A stretch of DNA of 64,000 bases, from NCBI RefSeq assembly GCF_016802725.1, contig NC_052665.1, positions 4,092,001 to 4,156,000 of the forward strand, given 5' to 3'. This stretch comes from Solenopsis invicta. Its lineage: Eukaryota; Arthropoda; Insecta; Hymenoptera; Formicidae. Below, piece after piece: positions 1 to 11,807 of the stretch; the stretch's first letter is position 1; every line of letters begins with the position of its first letter. The translations under genes were made by a program, and so were the position numbers. The notes under the pieces were generated by a model. That model was given only the letters and a program-made list of their open reading frames with translations. It did no database searches and was not told where the DNA came from.

Positions 1-2062
1 GAAATGCCGGGGAAAGTGTTCATAATTTCATTTATTCACCAAAACAATCTTTACTTTCCAATTGAAAAATGTCAGCTTGTAATTAAAAATTAGTTACTAA
101 TTTCTTCTCGGTAGAAGTGTATACTTTTTTTTTAGTGGGCAAATTTAATTGCTGCGCGTATAACGTCCAATTTTTTTTTATCTAAATAAAATAAAATTTT
201 TAATCAATTATTAAACTTGTTTAACTTAGGCTATTTAAACGTAACGTATCGAGAGAAAAGAATGATAAAAGAAATACAAAATTCAACGAGATATTCAGCA
301 CTGGACAATGAAAGGAGAATAGATAAACGTTTGTCTCAGACGCGATATTCGACGTAAATTCCCAGACGACGACCAATTTGCAGAAATAAAGTTCGGGCGG
401 CCATTGTTTGCCGGATCTCGCGCACACGCGGAGCCAGCAAGACCCTCACGCTTTTTCCGCTCCATACATCTTACGGGAGTGCGTCTGGTGTCGTACCGTT
501 ACCTTTCCTTTGGACCCTTCGAGACGGAAACCCTTCTCCGTTTGACGTATCTCGTTTAAGCTCGAAATCCGCTTGTTTATACAAACTAAGGTATACCGAC
601 GGTGAGAGAAATGGAAATAGCAACAGGGAGAAACAGAGGAGAAGACAAACGCTAGGGAAAAATTTTTCTATAGACGCTTCATACAATTTCATCCCTAACC
701 GACAAACTTTTCTTTTTAGCTTGACAAGCTTCTTATTGCGAGAGACAATTCCAACAACTGACGTTCTTTCCCAACCTGCGTGCTCGTCTACTCTTATTTT
801 CTTCTTTCCCCTTGTAGCTTGCACTTTATCTAGCTCCTGCCTTCTTAGTTTTCTTTTTCACACTCTCTTCTCGTGTGCGCGTGTGTGTGATCTACGAGCG
901 ACCCTCTTAGACTTTTGCGTCTCACTCTCACTCTTTTCGAGGTGGTCTCAACATCGAGATCCTCGTAAATCATAGATATTTGGCGAATATTTCTTTCTCT
1001 CGAATACGTCGCGTTTGTTCTAGCAATATACACTTTATATCTTTACATTCTTATATAACTGTGTAATAATATCCTTTTATATACTAATATCGGATAAAGG
1101 AGCGATCCTAAACATATATATTTGCAAATTACATGTAAAAGAAACGACGCTGTGCTTAAAGTTTTGCTTTGTTACTCTCACGTTGCTACTCTCGGATTGC
1201 CACGAGTGCTTTTCGATGAGTCCGTGATCGTTTCAGTCTGTCGCATTCAGCATGCACTGACCTGTATGCCAAGTTTGTTTTACGAGACATTCAGAAGTAC
1301 GTAGCAGTCGATTTGCATTTATATTAGTGCTCGCCGAAGCGTAAGTCTTAGACCATTGTTCGTTCCAACCCCGTCAATTTGAGCGGTACCCGTGACCCCC
1401 CTCGGGACCAGAGCACCCCCCTCAAAACTTTAAACTCTCCCGAGACTCCGTGTGTTTAATCGCATGGAATGAGCGCTCGTAGGTATGAGAATACAATGTT
1501 GCATCGAAGCGCAGCGTCCGATCCGCGGGGATTAAAAGTCGATCGTCCAGCACGCGAGTTGCGATAGGGTACGTGTTAATACGCCAGCTGACGTTAATAC
1601 GCACGCCCGTGACGCCTTCTGCGTCTCATATATAATTCGATCTGGTAGCAATAAATGAGACGGACAAACCATCCATGAAATAGGCTCGGTCATATCTGGC
1701 GACTGGTGGCTCTTGGCGCGAAGCGAGCTTAATTCTCTAAAGGGAAATTGACACCAGATTTATGAGACATTCTGTCATTCCCGCGAGCGCGCTATCATAT
1801 TTTCAAATAAAATTTTCAAAATTTATTTCACATTTGCGCCTTAGGCTCGTATTCTTAATTTAAAGTTATTGCTTTTATTTCTTACATTAACAGGAATGTA
1901 TATTGCTTGCAACAATATTTATTTATTTTGCGTATAGTTATTTATATATGTACTTTATGAAACATTTGATATTTCTGTTTAATTATTTCATTTATACGAC
2001 ATAACAAAATTAAATTTTTCAAACACATCCCTGATCGTAATTATTTACATTATAATGTAACG
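1..2062. other. Non-coding stretch, no gene seen
   Basis: This is a mixture of AT-rich sequence with T runs (around 125-180) and a moderately CG-rich part near 400-1000 and 1300-1800. The open frames here are short (under about 120 codons), start mostly with non-ATG codons, overlap on opposite strands and contain low-complexity serine/leucine runs. I see no motif, splice-site pair or RNA gene worth naming. Confidence 0.6.
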
Positions 2063-2282
2063 TATACTAAGAAAAAAATATTGTTGATTTGACTACATTT
2101 TTCAACTTGATTAAATTTCTTCAGTTCAAGTATTTATGTAGTTAAGTTAAATATATAAATGTTTAAACTGAAATTCAAGTATTTTATGCATTTTGAGTCA
2201 AAGTCATAAATAAAATTGAACTAAAAAGAATTAATTTAATTGAAAAATTTAGTCAAATTAACACCTTTTTTTTCAGAGTACA
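2063..2282. mobile_element. Short inverted-repeat (MITE-like) element A
   Basis: The left end begins TATACTAAGAAAAA. The right end, read on the opposite strand, begins TGTACTCTGAAAAA. The two arms stay alignable for roughly 80 bases inward, sharing blocks such as GATTTGACTA, ATTTTTCAA and TAGTTCAA/CAGTTCAA, so the 220-bp segment is an imperfect palindrome. It has no coding capacity. Small size, AT richness and TA-type ends fit a non-autonomous DNA transposon of the Tc1/mariner kind; the family assignment is inference. The arms have diverged, so it is an old copy. Ends are accurate to a few bases. Confidence 0.65.
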
Positions 2283-2828
2283 CGTACAATCTTGATCAAA
2301 AATAATTAGTTGTTTAAAGTTTGGCGCAACTCGAATACGCAGTCAATGGCGAAAACATTTGCCGAAACGAACGAAATAGATGGTGCTGATTTAATGAACT
2401 TCAACGCCAGATTCCATAGACGGCTGTGCAGCAATGTCCGCGATAATCAGGCTTAAGTTCATTGACACGAACGCGAAACTATTTGATGGCCGGACAGACT
2501 GATTGGTCGATCTAATTATCGAGACCGATTATAGGCCCAAAATGCGAGCGCGTTCGTCGTTTCTCATCAGTGAAACACGATAAATGCCAAACGTGATCGC
2601 AACTATTTTCGCCCAAAACTTTCGCGAGAAGTTCCCAGAGAGCGCAGAAGGAATTTCCTTCGTTTTTCGCAAAATACTTCTACAACTAAGCAGCCTTCAA
2701 GAATCAAATGAATTACTTTAAAACGGAATCGTAATATATACAGGACGCATTTAAATGAAATCTAAATGTTACAACTTTATTCAAGTTTTTAATTACTCGT
2801 AGAATGTCGCAAAGTTTTCGTCTCGAAA
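2283..2828. other. Non-coding spacer between two inverted-repeat elements
   Basis: This unique-looking sequence of mixed composition has no open frame worth keeping and no recognisable site. It separates two small palindromic elements. Confidence 0.5.
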
Positions 2829-2997
2829 TACACAGAAAAAGAAGAATTAGTATTAAATCAACAATTGATAACATAAAGAAAATTTTTCTTTTTGTGTAAG
2901 CAAATTATTTCTAAGATTATAAATTTTTTCAAGAAGCTTTTATATTCTTGCTTGAAACAATGAACTGTTGATTTGATACTAATATTTTTTCTGTGTA
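2829..2997. mobile_element. Short inverted-repeat (MITE-like) element B
   Basis: The left end reads TACACAGAAAAA and the right end reads TTTTTTCTGTGTA, its inverted complement. Behind the terminal 12 bases both arms carry ATTAGTAT-Y-AAATCAACA, separated from the tip by a few extra bases on the left. The terminal inverted repeats are about 40 bp and the whole element is about 169 bp. TA at both tips (TA-CACAGAAA...TTTCTGTG-TA) suggests a TA target duplication, as in Tc1/mariner-derived MITEs. It has no coding capacity. A chance palindrome is very unlikely given the length of the arm match; the superfamily is inferred. Confidence 0.72.
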
Positions 2998-3817
2998 CCC
3001 ACGAAATATTTTACCCTACGCAAACTGCCATACGTACTCCTGCGATTGCGCTTACTACCTAATTAAGGGCGCGTGAAAATGATACTTTTTTCGCGCTTAT
3101 CAGATCGCAGATATACGAGACAGCTCATTAATTACCGTCGCAACGGCACGGCCGCGGCCGCGCTGGGTACGTCGGCCTCGAGGTGGAAATGGGATAGCAT
3201 TTTTCCCCAGGGCTTATCCGGCATCACAAAATTCGTCACGAATGAAGCCGGACGATTTAATTCCGCGGTCTGGTTTCTGCGATCAGCGTACGCGGGCGGC
3301 GGCTGCGCGATTGCACATATCGCCGAGAAACATTCACCGGTGTCCGGCGTGCACGCTCTACTAAAGTTTTTCTTCCCGTCGCGCGCCGCGCCGCACAGAT
3401 GCGAAGGAAAAATCCTATCCGCCCGTATGAATATTCAGAGAGTTGCGATAAATAAAATTATGCAGCCCGTGCTTGCCTAGCCCGTGGTTCGCTGCCCGGG
3501 CGATCGCGTCTCGCGCGTGTACCGGGGCTCTTTGTATGCAAGCTGTAGAGTCTACGGAGGTAAGCGCGATAAAATTAGCGTGTCCTAGATTACGGGTAAA
3601 TGCGAAAAACTTCGGGTAACTATGGCCCGAATCTATGGGGACGCGCGCGCGCGCGCGTTCATTAAATACCGTTTCGCGTTAAAACCGTAGGGTATTGGTG
3701 AATAAAAAAAATAAGCGCGTTACCGACGGTGCCGGTTGTTTATCTTTCGACGACTGCAAGTTGTCGAAACGTCTGTAGACAAATATTTATCTTGAACGAC
3801 AGTGTAATGATTATTTA
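2998..3817. other. CG-rich non-coding patch
   Basis: This patch is markedly CG-rich from about 3130 to 3660, including a (CG)n run at 3642-3657. A + strand open frame of 133 codons from an ATG at 3079 to 3480 lies inside it. Its product has no motif or domain I know, and stop codons are scarce in such composition, so I do not call it a gene. A GAG|GTAAGC donor-like site lies near 3560, after the frame has closed. Confidence 0.45.
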
Positions 3818-3922
3818 CATAGATAAATGACAATAGAGCAATTACCGTTGTGAATGAGCGAGTAGTTGCATAGATAAATTATTAGGCGAGCGCATAAAGA
3901 GACTGCATCTGCATAGATAAAT
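3818..3922 (+). repeat. Three spaced copies of an 11-bp motif with AGATAA core
   Basis: CATAGATAAAT occurs exactly at 3818-3828, 3869-3879 and 3912-3922, spaced 51 and 43 bases apart. The DNA between copies is only weakly similar, so this could be a decayed tandem repeat of roughly 45-50 bp or a cluster of binding sites. The core AGATAA matches the GATA-factor consensus WGATAR. Function is not shown. Confidence 0.55.
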
Positions 3923-3978
3923 GTGGAATAATTATTTGCGCCAATAAATTCGCAACTTCTACGTTATGCACTACTTAC

Positions 3979-5032
3979 GATTGCAAATGAAAGTAATCTA
4001 AGAACTGCTTCTCGCAAGAATAACCAAACGGCCGTAGATATCTTTTTCAAAGAGACATAAAAGGTATTTTAAAAAATACTTTTGCGCTAAGTTAATTTTA
4101 ATAAAAGGCGGAAAGGAGGAAAGAGAGGAGTGGTACGAAAGAAGGTGAAATAAGAAAAGTAGTTAAAATAAGTATCTTTTTATAGCACAACAAGTAATAA
4201 ATGATTATGCTCAAAGAAAGTCTGCCGCGCAGACAATCGCGCGCACAGCGATTTATCCCTTTGTCGTTTTCCCAGGGGTTTTACCACAATTGAATATCTA
4301 TTCTCGAGCCATTATACGCTATGATCGTTCGCCTGGCGTGCAACATAATTTAATGCCGGGCGTGTTGAAAGCATATTCAAGAAGTCGACGTAGTCATCTG
4401 GCGACGCGAACAGATATTAATTTAGGTAGCATAAGTGAGGTACATACCGCGAGCTAGGTGCTACGTAATATTTAAGCTGAGTGCTCGAGGCCGCGTTTCG
4501 CTTTTATGTACGGGGGAGAGATGTGCGGCGTGCTAAGCTTGTCCACGACCAACCCCTCGCCCTCGCCGCAACCAGCTGAATTAATCGCGGCGCCCTGCGA
4601 AAATAATTATTGCTCGTCCCTTGCGTCGCGTGTACGGCGCGATAATTAACGTTTACACGTCGCATCGCTCTTTTAAGCGTTCAAGGCGCACGTTTCTCCC
4701 GGAGAAAGAGAGAGAGAGAGTTAACAATAACGTCGCCGCGAACAAAGTCAAGGAGGCCATGTTATTTATTCTTTTTTCTTTCTTTCCTTCTTTCAGCGAA
4801 GTGTAATCCATTTTTTTTCTTGGAGAAAATAATTATTTATTTTATTTATCACTTATTTTCATAGAAGATACTTATTTCTACCCTCTTTCGTACTGCCGTG
4901 TTTATTAAAGTTTAACTTCAAGGTAGAAGTATTTTTTATACCTTTTATGTCTTTTGTGAAAGATCTATTCTTTTACGGCTGTTTGGTTATTCTCGCGAGA
5001 GGTGCAGCGTTCTTAAACTCTCATTTGCAATT
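3979..5032. mobile_element. Large diverged inverted repeat, about 1.05 kb end to end
   Basis: The left arm (about 3979-4202) and the right arm (about 4844-5032) are reverse complements of each other with scattered changes and indels. Shared blocks in the same order include TTGCAAATGA/TTGCAAATGA, AGAATAACCAAAC, GCCGTA, AGACATAAAAGGTAT, AAAAAATACTT, GTACGAAAG and AAATAAGTATCT. The roughly 640-bp centre is more GC-rich, has a short (GA)n near 4705-4720 and carries no recognisable protein. This is either one non-autonomous transposon with unusually long terminal inverted repeats, or two inverted copies of one shorter dispersed repeat. I could not find convincing target-site duplications. The arm boundaries are approximate. 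Confidence 0.7.
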
Positions 5033-5720
5033 AAAACTGCGAAACTTCATTTAACGCGTAGCAAACGTATGTTTTGGCCGGTCGCAGTTTACTTGGATTG
5101 CCGTAACGAAGCACCAAGTAAGTGCAATTCACTTCAGGTGACGGAGCGTGCTTAGAATTCGACCACACTCGACCAACTCCTCCAATCCGGCTTGCTAAAC
5201 TCCGAGATTTTTGACCTCCCGGGTCAACGACACCCGCCGTCCGTCGAACGATTCGATCTCGTGATTTAGTTCGAATCCCACCACACCCCCTCCACGCCTT
5301 TGCCCTCACCTACCATGACTAATCTAGGTTTCCGTAACGCTCGGCGAAAGACGGCTGGAGACTGTCGCAGCCTCTTTCGGCTGCGGATCACGTCTTGACC
5401 GCACCTCGTCCCATCGAATCGAAACCTGGTGGGGCCAACCCGGTCGGACCCGATGACCAGCGTAGCGTAAAGAAGCCTGATTGTCCGTATTGTCCGACGG
5501 TGTTAAGTTATGGAGATCCCTAATGCTAACCGGGCCGTCCTTAGTCTTAGCTCTGCGAGAAACGCCGAACACAAAATCCGTTGCCTTCCGGTGATACATT
5601 TCGTCCGAAGACAACGAGATGGTTTCGCGAGGCACGTCACGTAATAAAAGCGAGAATACCGGCGTCTGCTCCCAGTAAAGAGGGAGACAATTTTTTCGCC
5701 GGCCTTCAGTACGTTAGTGA
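5033..5720. repeat. Probable interspersed-repeat remnant
   Basis: This starts at the outer edge of the large inverted repeat and has an even composition unlike the neighbouring AT-rich DNA. Three things suggest a mobile-element remnant. An exact 21-bp word ending in GACGGTGTTAA (5486-5506) recurs at 8215-8235. On the + strand AGTTCGAATCCC (near 5268) resembles the B box of a tRNA-type RNA polymerase III promoter. A 7-bp stem (CGCAGCC/GGCTGCG, 5366-5385) is present. Overlapping minus-strand open frames of 92-103 codons cover it but match no family I know. I found no A box and no full tRNA fold, so a SINE label is not justified. Confidence 0.35.
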
Positions 5721-7178
5721 TGCTCGACGCGCCAAAGATTGACTTTTTTCTCTTTCGGCAATTGTCGCGCCAAAATTTGCCCGTGCTCAAAGACAGACTT
5801 TACATCTCGCGTTTAACGAACAAATTAGCAGTTACGAAAATTTTACAGACTTCTTCACTTGAAAAAATAAAAATATTTTTTACTATACGATATCAGAAAA
5901 TACAGCAATATTTCTGTCGCGGAAGAAAACGTCCTCGCTCGAATTTTATTCTTATCGTATTTTTATCTATTGTATTTTTATCTCTTGACTTTGTTAGTAA
6001 TACCATCCCGTGCGTAGCGTCGAATATTCAAAGGTCATTGCCGCGGGCACGTGAGTCGCAGTGTTAAGTCGCGCGCAGGATTATCCGCAGCGGTACGAGA
6101 AAATAAAGCGACGAGTTATAGATTTGCAGAAGAGTTCGTCGCATTAAATGATGTTAGTCCAGGACTGTGAGTAACGCTGAGCTGGCGACTGACTCGAGCC
6201 GACCGGATAGAGGACAGGACGTTCCAGGACCTCGTTAGCACCCTCCTACGCCTGGTTTGCGCTCTCTTCCGCTTCCAGGCACATCCACTTCACTCGGCGG
6301 AGGCGCCGTGTCGAACAATCGTCTCGTAATTCTTCCCAATCAACCGATTGTCGAAGCTAAAACTATTGTGTCTCTCTACGGGCGCGCCGGAGAGGCTGAG
6401 GACTCGAAAGCATCCCCTTAACCAGCATATAACCCCGCCGTTACACCCCTCGAGTCGCCCGTCCGCCCGTTGACGACACTGTCGTCGTCACCTCGATGGC
6501 GACAGTCGGTAAAACGTTCCGGTCCTCGCTGAGTGCGGTCAATCGACCGGCAACGACGGCCATTGTGTCTCTTCGAGAGACGTTAAAAGACGCGTTTACG
6601 TTTCGTCATTGTGGCCCTGACATTGCCGCTCGCGATTTAGTGCGTTTAAGGGAATTCAACGATCGAGATCTCAGGCCGTTGTAAAGCTGATGGTCGATTA
6701 AAGGAACGATGGAATGAACTCTCATCGCGATTACGACTTAATGATGTAATTATTAATAAGAATTCGTTAGGAGTATATACGTTCTCGGCTTTCTTTCTGA
6801 CAGATTTTTTTCTCCCCTCCCACGAAGTTTCTTTACGCAAATTACGATCTACGTGACTTTTTGCATGTAACCAAACTTATCCTCTTGAATTAACTATCGT
6901 GACGTTAAGAGTTGTAATTTAAAAGTTTATTTATGAAGCAATAAAAGCGACGTTATCATTACGAAAATAATGGCGCGGCCATACTTACCCGCGGTGTCTT
7001 CTTAACGGCGACGCATTTCCCACGACGTTACTTAGTAGTCATAGATCCTTGCTACTCCGACGTAGCGGTGCACGCGATGAAAATAATGCCCGCCTAATTC
7101 TTTCGCTCGAGAAGCGGCGTAAATTCTCGTAACAGTTTCCTCAAAACGGGTCATAGACGTGTCCGCAATATCCCCGCG
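5721..7178. other. Non-coding stretch, no gene seen
   Basis: Mixed composition. Small open frames on both strands (61-116 codons) lack motifs and look like chance. No repeats or paired splice sites were noticed. Confidence 0.5.
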
Positions 7179-7215
7179 TATATAAAGTCAACTCGAGGAG
7201 CGAGATAACGCAGAT
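7179..7215 (+). promoter_or_regulatory. Possible TATA-type core promoter
   Basis: TATATAAAG at 7179-7187 is a textbook TATA element. About 31-33 bases downstream lies GCAGATC (around 7211), a partial match to the arthropod initiator TCAGTY. No gene start can be attached to it, and a (GGAA)n microsatellite follows at once. Such matches are expected by chance in this much sequence. Confidence 0.15.
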
Positions 7216-7223
7216 CCATTGCA

Positions 7224-7256
7224 GGAAGGAAGGAAGGAAGGAAGGAAGGAAGGAAG
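7224..7256 (+). repeat. (GGAA)n microsatellite
   Basis: About eight uninterrupted copies of the tetranucleotide GGAA/AGGA. Confidence 0.95.
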
Positions 7257-8576
7257 AACGGTGGCGGCAGCGGCGCGGGTGAACTAATGATATCCATCGA
7301 TATTAAAGTCGAGTGACGCCGCGCCACTTACGCGGGGTCATCTGCATTTAAATGAAATCTCACGGGGGTTACGGTACCTCCGCTGGCTGGCCCGACCATT
7401 TTCCGCGTTTACAGAAACTTTTGGCGGCCGCGTTATCGATCGTATTCGCGCTCACAAACGCTTCCAAATGTGCGATCCGTCCCCCCCTCGTTGCGACAAA
7501 AGCCGATTCCGATTCGACGTTATCCAATGCTATAAACGGCACATAGAAATGGTCTAAAACTTGCGTTTCTTCCCTCTAATTTACTTTATTGAAAAATCCA
7601 AGAACATATCAAATATTATTATTTACATTAAAGGGAACCCCCGAAATATTGCCAGAGTGTAAAAATAGATTTTAATTGTTAGGTACATTAATCCGTTTAT
7701 ATGCAAAATTGCACGAAATACAAATTTTTCGAGAGATCTTTTTTATTCGATTACGTGACAGAATTTAATGGAATAGATGAGATTCGAGCTGTGGTCGCTA
7801 AGCATTAATTTAATAAACTTCGTCTGAGAGACTAGACCAGAGATTGTCGGCATCGCGAAATCCAAGCCGATGCATCGGAAATAACCGGTAACGAGAAACT
7901 GCCATTACCATCGAAGAGAGACGCAGCGTGGAATGGCGGACAAGTCGCATAATGGAATACTTTTATCCGCGCGGGCACGATCGTTAATTATTCAGGAACG
8001 AATTCTCGTGCGTTAACCGAATCCCGATGACTGTGCGGTGTCGGCCGTACGTTCTCGCACGCTAAAATTCAATGTAGTTTCTGCGGTTAGGACGTCTGCT
8101 TGCCTGAGATAGAAAAAGGATCAATTTTCGTGGAAACCAAAATGGTGTTTTAAAATTTATTATTGGCAGTTGCAAAATGCATATAAACGTATAATTTATA
8201 TAGAAATCATTTATCGTATTGTCCGACGGTGTTAAATAATGGCTTATCATCAAGATGAATATATCAAGTAAATATAAAAAAAAATTGGGAAGATTGATAT
8301 GCTTGTTTACTACACAGCGTCTTTTGTATAAGATGGGGTTTTTTTGAATAGTATTTTATAAAATTACTTCCTGTATTAGAAATTAAAATGTTGGAGCTCT
8401 ATGTTTCAAAGATGTATCGGTATAACGTCACCATAGTTGGCGAGTCTCTGACTTCTCTATTAAGAGTCTACTAAGAGGGTGGTTAATGACCTGTGACTAC
8501 CCTTGAGAGTGACATCTGAACTGATACTCGTTTCTACGTCGTGTCGTAATCGATCAAATTTCTTTTGTCCGCCTAG
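7257..8576. other. Non-coding stretch with one repeat fragment
   Basis: Nothing gene-like was recognised. The only notable item is the shared 21-bp word at 8215-8235, given separately. A C-run lies near 7481-7487. Confidence 0.5.
8215..8235. repeat. Second copy of the 21-bp word found at 5486-5506
   Basis: The 21 bases ending GTCCGACGGTGTTAA are identical at both places. Similarity continues weakly for about eight more bases (ATGG shared at a fixed offset). An exact 21-base match within 64 kb is very unlikely by chance. Both copies are in the same orientation and end in TTAA, the target site of piggyBac-type transposons, so each could be a right-hand end; no matching left end was found. Confidence 0.6.
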
Positions 8577-8987
8577 TATCGTATCTGATATTGTACAAGT
8601 GGCTGCAGGAACGTTACTGCATTCAATCATTTACGCTTACTGAAACGTCCATCAGCATAAAAGAAATCGTCACGGAATATATATCATCTAAAAGACTGTC
8701 TCGTTATTTATACGTAACTCTTTCCGATGATTATAATAACGTAACGTTGAAAATTATTAAAAGAGAAAGCACGAGAAAATTATTTGTTGCAAAGAAGGAT
8801 TGCAAATTAATCGCAAGTAAGGGTAACAAATTAAGTTCTTGCGGAAACAAGGGTCGGAGCTCGTGTATCGTCAAAACGGAAGTGCATCCAGCCGTGACGC
8901 ATCGTCGAAACGAAAATGCAATGCATGATACATACAGGAAGAGTGAACCTGGCCGTCGCGTCGAGCGCGACCAGCCGAGTTTAGGGG
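8577..8987 (+). other. Candidate internal exon, 411 bp, open throughout
   Basis: The segment is preceded by a pyrimidine-rich 3' splice-site-like sequence (TTTCTTTTGTCCGCCTAG, AG at 8575-8576) and followed by GTGAGT (from 8988), a good 5' splice site. One + strand frame is open across the whole segment (137 codons) and in fact from 8525 to the stop after 9064. The first ATG in frame comes late, so as coding sequence it would have to be an internal exon with phase 2 at its start and phase 1 at its end. The translated segment is lysine/serine/threonine-rich, with no signal peptide, membrane segment or motif I recognise. An antisense open frame of 127 codons (8731-9114) weakens the argument. It may be a chance open frame. 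Confidence 0.25.
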
Positions 8988-11807
8988 GTGAGTTTTTAGG
9001 CTTAACCCAATTGCAGCGAGACGACAACGATATAGTGCCTTCCGTTTCAAAGTCGAGTTCGTAAATAACCACCCTTGCATGATCCTTCAGGCGTTCGCTG
9101 ATGTGTCGTGCCACCCTTACGTTCGAGAAATTTATCGTTTTCTAGTTGAATGAGGAATATTCCAGCCATCTCACGCGAACACGGCGATCCGCGTAAGTTT
9201 CCCGGCGGGGGTAGACGCCGAATTTGTAATGAAATCACCCTCTTGCCGGAGAATGAATATATTTCCAAGAATACTACGATTCCCGACCGCAAATCAGCGC
9301 GGCGCGGCGACTTGTCATCGCTCGCGCGTTATAAACTGATCTACGCGCCTTAGTGTGATTCTCTTTATGGAATTTTACTTTGACTTCGCGTCGCTATGTT
9401 TTTGTATGAACAAAAGAATTGAGATTAACAAGCGATGCGTTTCGAGGGGTCCTTAAAAATTTATAGCCTTTGCCGATAAAATCTGACGCAGCCTGTTACT
9501 CCGAAGGGCATCAACGCCAACAATCGCGAGCCTAGCCTCAACTTTCCAGCAAGTGGTACTCGATAATTCATGGTAAGGAGGCTTAAGTCGTGCATCCACG
9601 CGAGACTACCACAGGGGAATGGCGTCGGGGCACGCTCAGACGCTGTCGTCTAACAGGTGCCGATGGATATATCATCGGAACGGCGGCAGGGTAGTTTGCA
9701 TGAAGACCCCTCTGTCGACCCTGTCTTATATGCGAGGGTGACGTCACCTCGGCGGTGATAGATCGCCTGAATTATAGGCATCGCTAGTCTTGCGAGTCCT
9801 ATAGTGCTCTCTGATGCAGAAGCGGTTTTCACGGGGAGTTTCCCTTACACTCCGCAGCAACGAGGTGACGCTTACTAAACTTTTGAAAATCCTTCGCGGT
9901 TAACATCGACGTCCATTCCTAAATTAATCCGATTCAGCGGACTTGATAAGCTATTTGTTGAACATTGAACGTTGTTACTATCATTTACGTCTCTATTTTA
10001 GATTTAGCAAAAATACTAAAATGCTGGGAATCATTTATTTTTAGATTATTTTTAAAATTTGATTATGAATTGTTTAAATCAGACACTTAAACGTTCATGA
10101 ATCGAGCCAGATTCGCAGATATACGTTTGTAAAATCGTGGCGTGGATGACAAAGAGTGCGAATCGAAGGAAAATCCTATGTGAAGATTCTAAACGAAGAT
10201 GTATACGGGATCATATGAATTTCCAATGGGTGCCTTTTCAATAATCTATGCACACGTGCGCGGGTAGGGAGGCGACTCGTGCGAGAAAGAAGGCGGAGAC
10301 GGACGATGGGCGCAAACGCGGGATGAGTTTTCGTATGGCGGATGTGAAGTTGGGATAGGAATCGCTCCTCGAGATTTTCAGACAGACCGAATCAATGCAA
10401 ACAACTGAATATTGCCGGCAATATCAGTTTCCTTAGAGCGGCGCGCCGCTCGACTGCGAAACGCGCCCAGACGACTACAGCGTCGAAGATGGTCGGGCTG
10501 CAAGAAGCTCCGAAGGCAGGAGGAAGATCGTTCTAGAAAGGGGGGAGGGGACAAGAAGAAGCGGAAGCGCATACCCGTCGTAAGCGAAAGTTTGCCTTGC
10601 CACTCCGTCCCCTCGCCACTTCCCACAAGCCCGTTCGCATCCACCAACTCACCGACTACGTGATTTATTCAGCCTATTTTATGCGAGAGCCCGCCATATG
10701 AGATTTCCACGGACACCTTATTTCCTATCCGGGCTAGTCGGGTAAGCGCGGCTTCTCGCGGGATCGAAGGGGTCCCGAAGAAACGGACTCACGGTTCCGC
10801 GGAGGAATTTTTTTCCGCAGTTCTCTGGAAAGTCATTTAAAATAATACAGTTCTCGTCTCACACTCGGTTCGCTTCACAAATAGTATTTTATGCGTCGCG
10901 ATTTATCTTACCTTTGCCGTCCGCGCGACTGACAAACATCGATGAAATTACGGCCATTACCGTGTGAAAGCTCGCAAATTGGGATGCGAAAGGTACGGGG
11001 ACGCAAGGCGCGAAATTGCGATAAATGTTTAAAAAACGCTGGCCGCGGAAGAGCGAATCTGAGAATTGAGGGAAAATTTTATTTTCCCTTCTCTCTTTAC
11101 CCACTCGAGAGGAGGTCGGCGGGGAACGTCTCTGTCGACGGGCACAATAACTTACTCGCAAGCTTGACAAACGGTCCGACGCGCGTACTTCGCGTCTTGC
11201 GCTTTAGCACGGAGCACCCCGCGCTAATGCATCGCCTACCGTCACGGGGTTAGTATAATGCACTTAACAGTCCCAGACTCACACTTCGGTCACCCAAATA
11301 AAGTCTATACAAGAGTCAGCACTTAATCCTTCTGGAATGTAGCTTTCTCCAGTCGCCAATCGCACCTTCTAAGAACGAATTCTTTTCTCGAACATTTGTC
11401 GACTTTGCTCGCAAGTAAATGCAATAGCTAAATTGATATTCATTGAATAGATTTAAAAATTAGAAAAATACAACATATATCGCTTCAAAATGATAAATCG
11501 TTTCAGATAAAATGTACCGCACGCGTATATTTGATTAATTTTTGGCTTATTCTCTATCTTTATTTTCTCTATCTTTATTTAATTTTTAATTTTATGTTTT
11601 ATTAAATGTTTAACTACTGAGACATTTCTTTGTGGAATATTATGCATAAGAAAATAGTTGCATGAACACGTTTTGTGCATGAAATTTAATGTCTTAGAGT
11701 AAAATGTTCTTTCGAACCTTTAAAATGTTTTCTACTGCTGTACTGTAATAATCTCAAACGAGAATTTAATCGATTCAATGTACAGCTTTACAGGTTTCTG
11801 AAGAACG

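Noticed and set aside
3079..3480. ATG-started + strand frame of 133 codons.
   Set aside because: It lies in CG-rich DNA and has no recognisable domain or flanking gene signals.
5172..5290. Possible tRNA or tRNA-derived SINE around AGTTCGAATCCC.
   Set aside because: Only a B-box-like word is present. No A box at the right distance, no cloverleaf and no terminator T-run could be found, so only a repeat remnant is reported.
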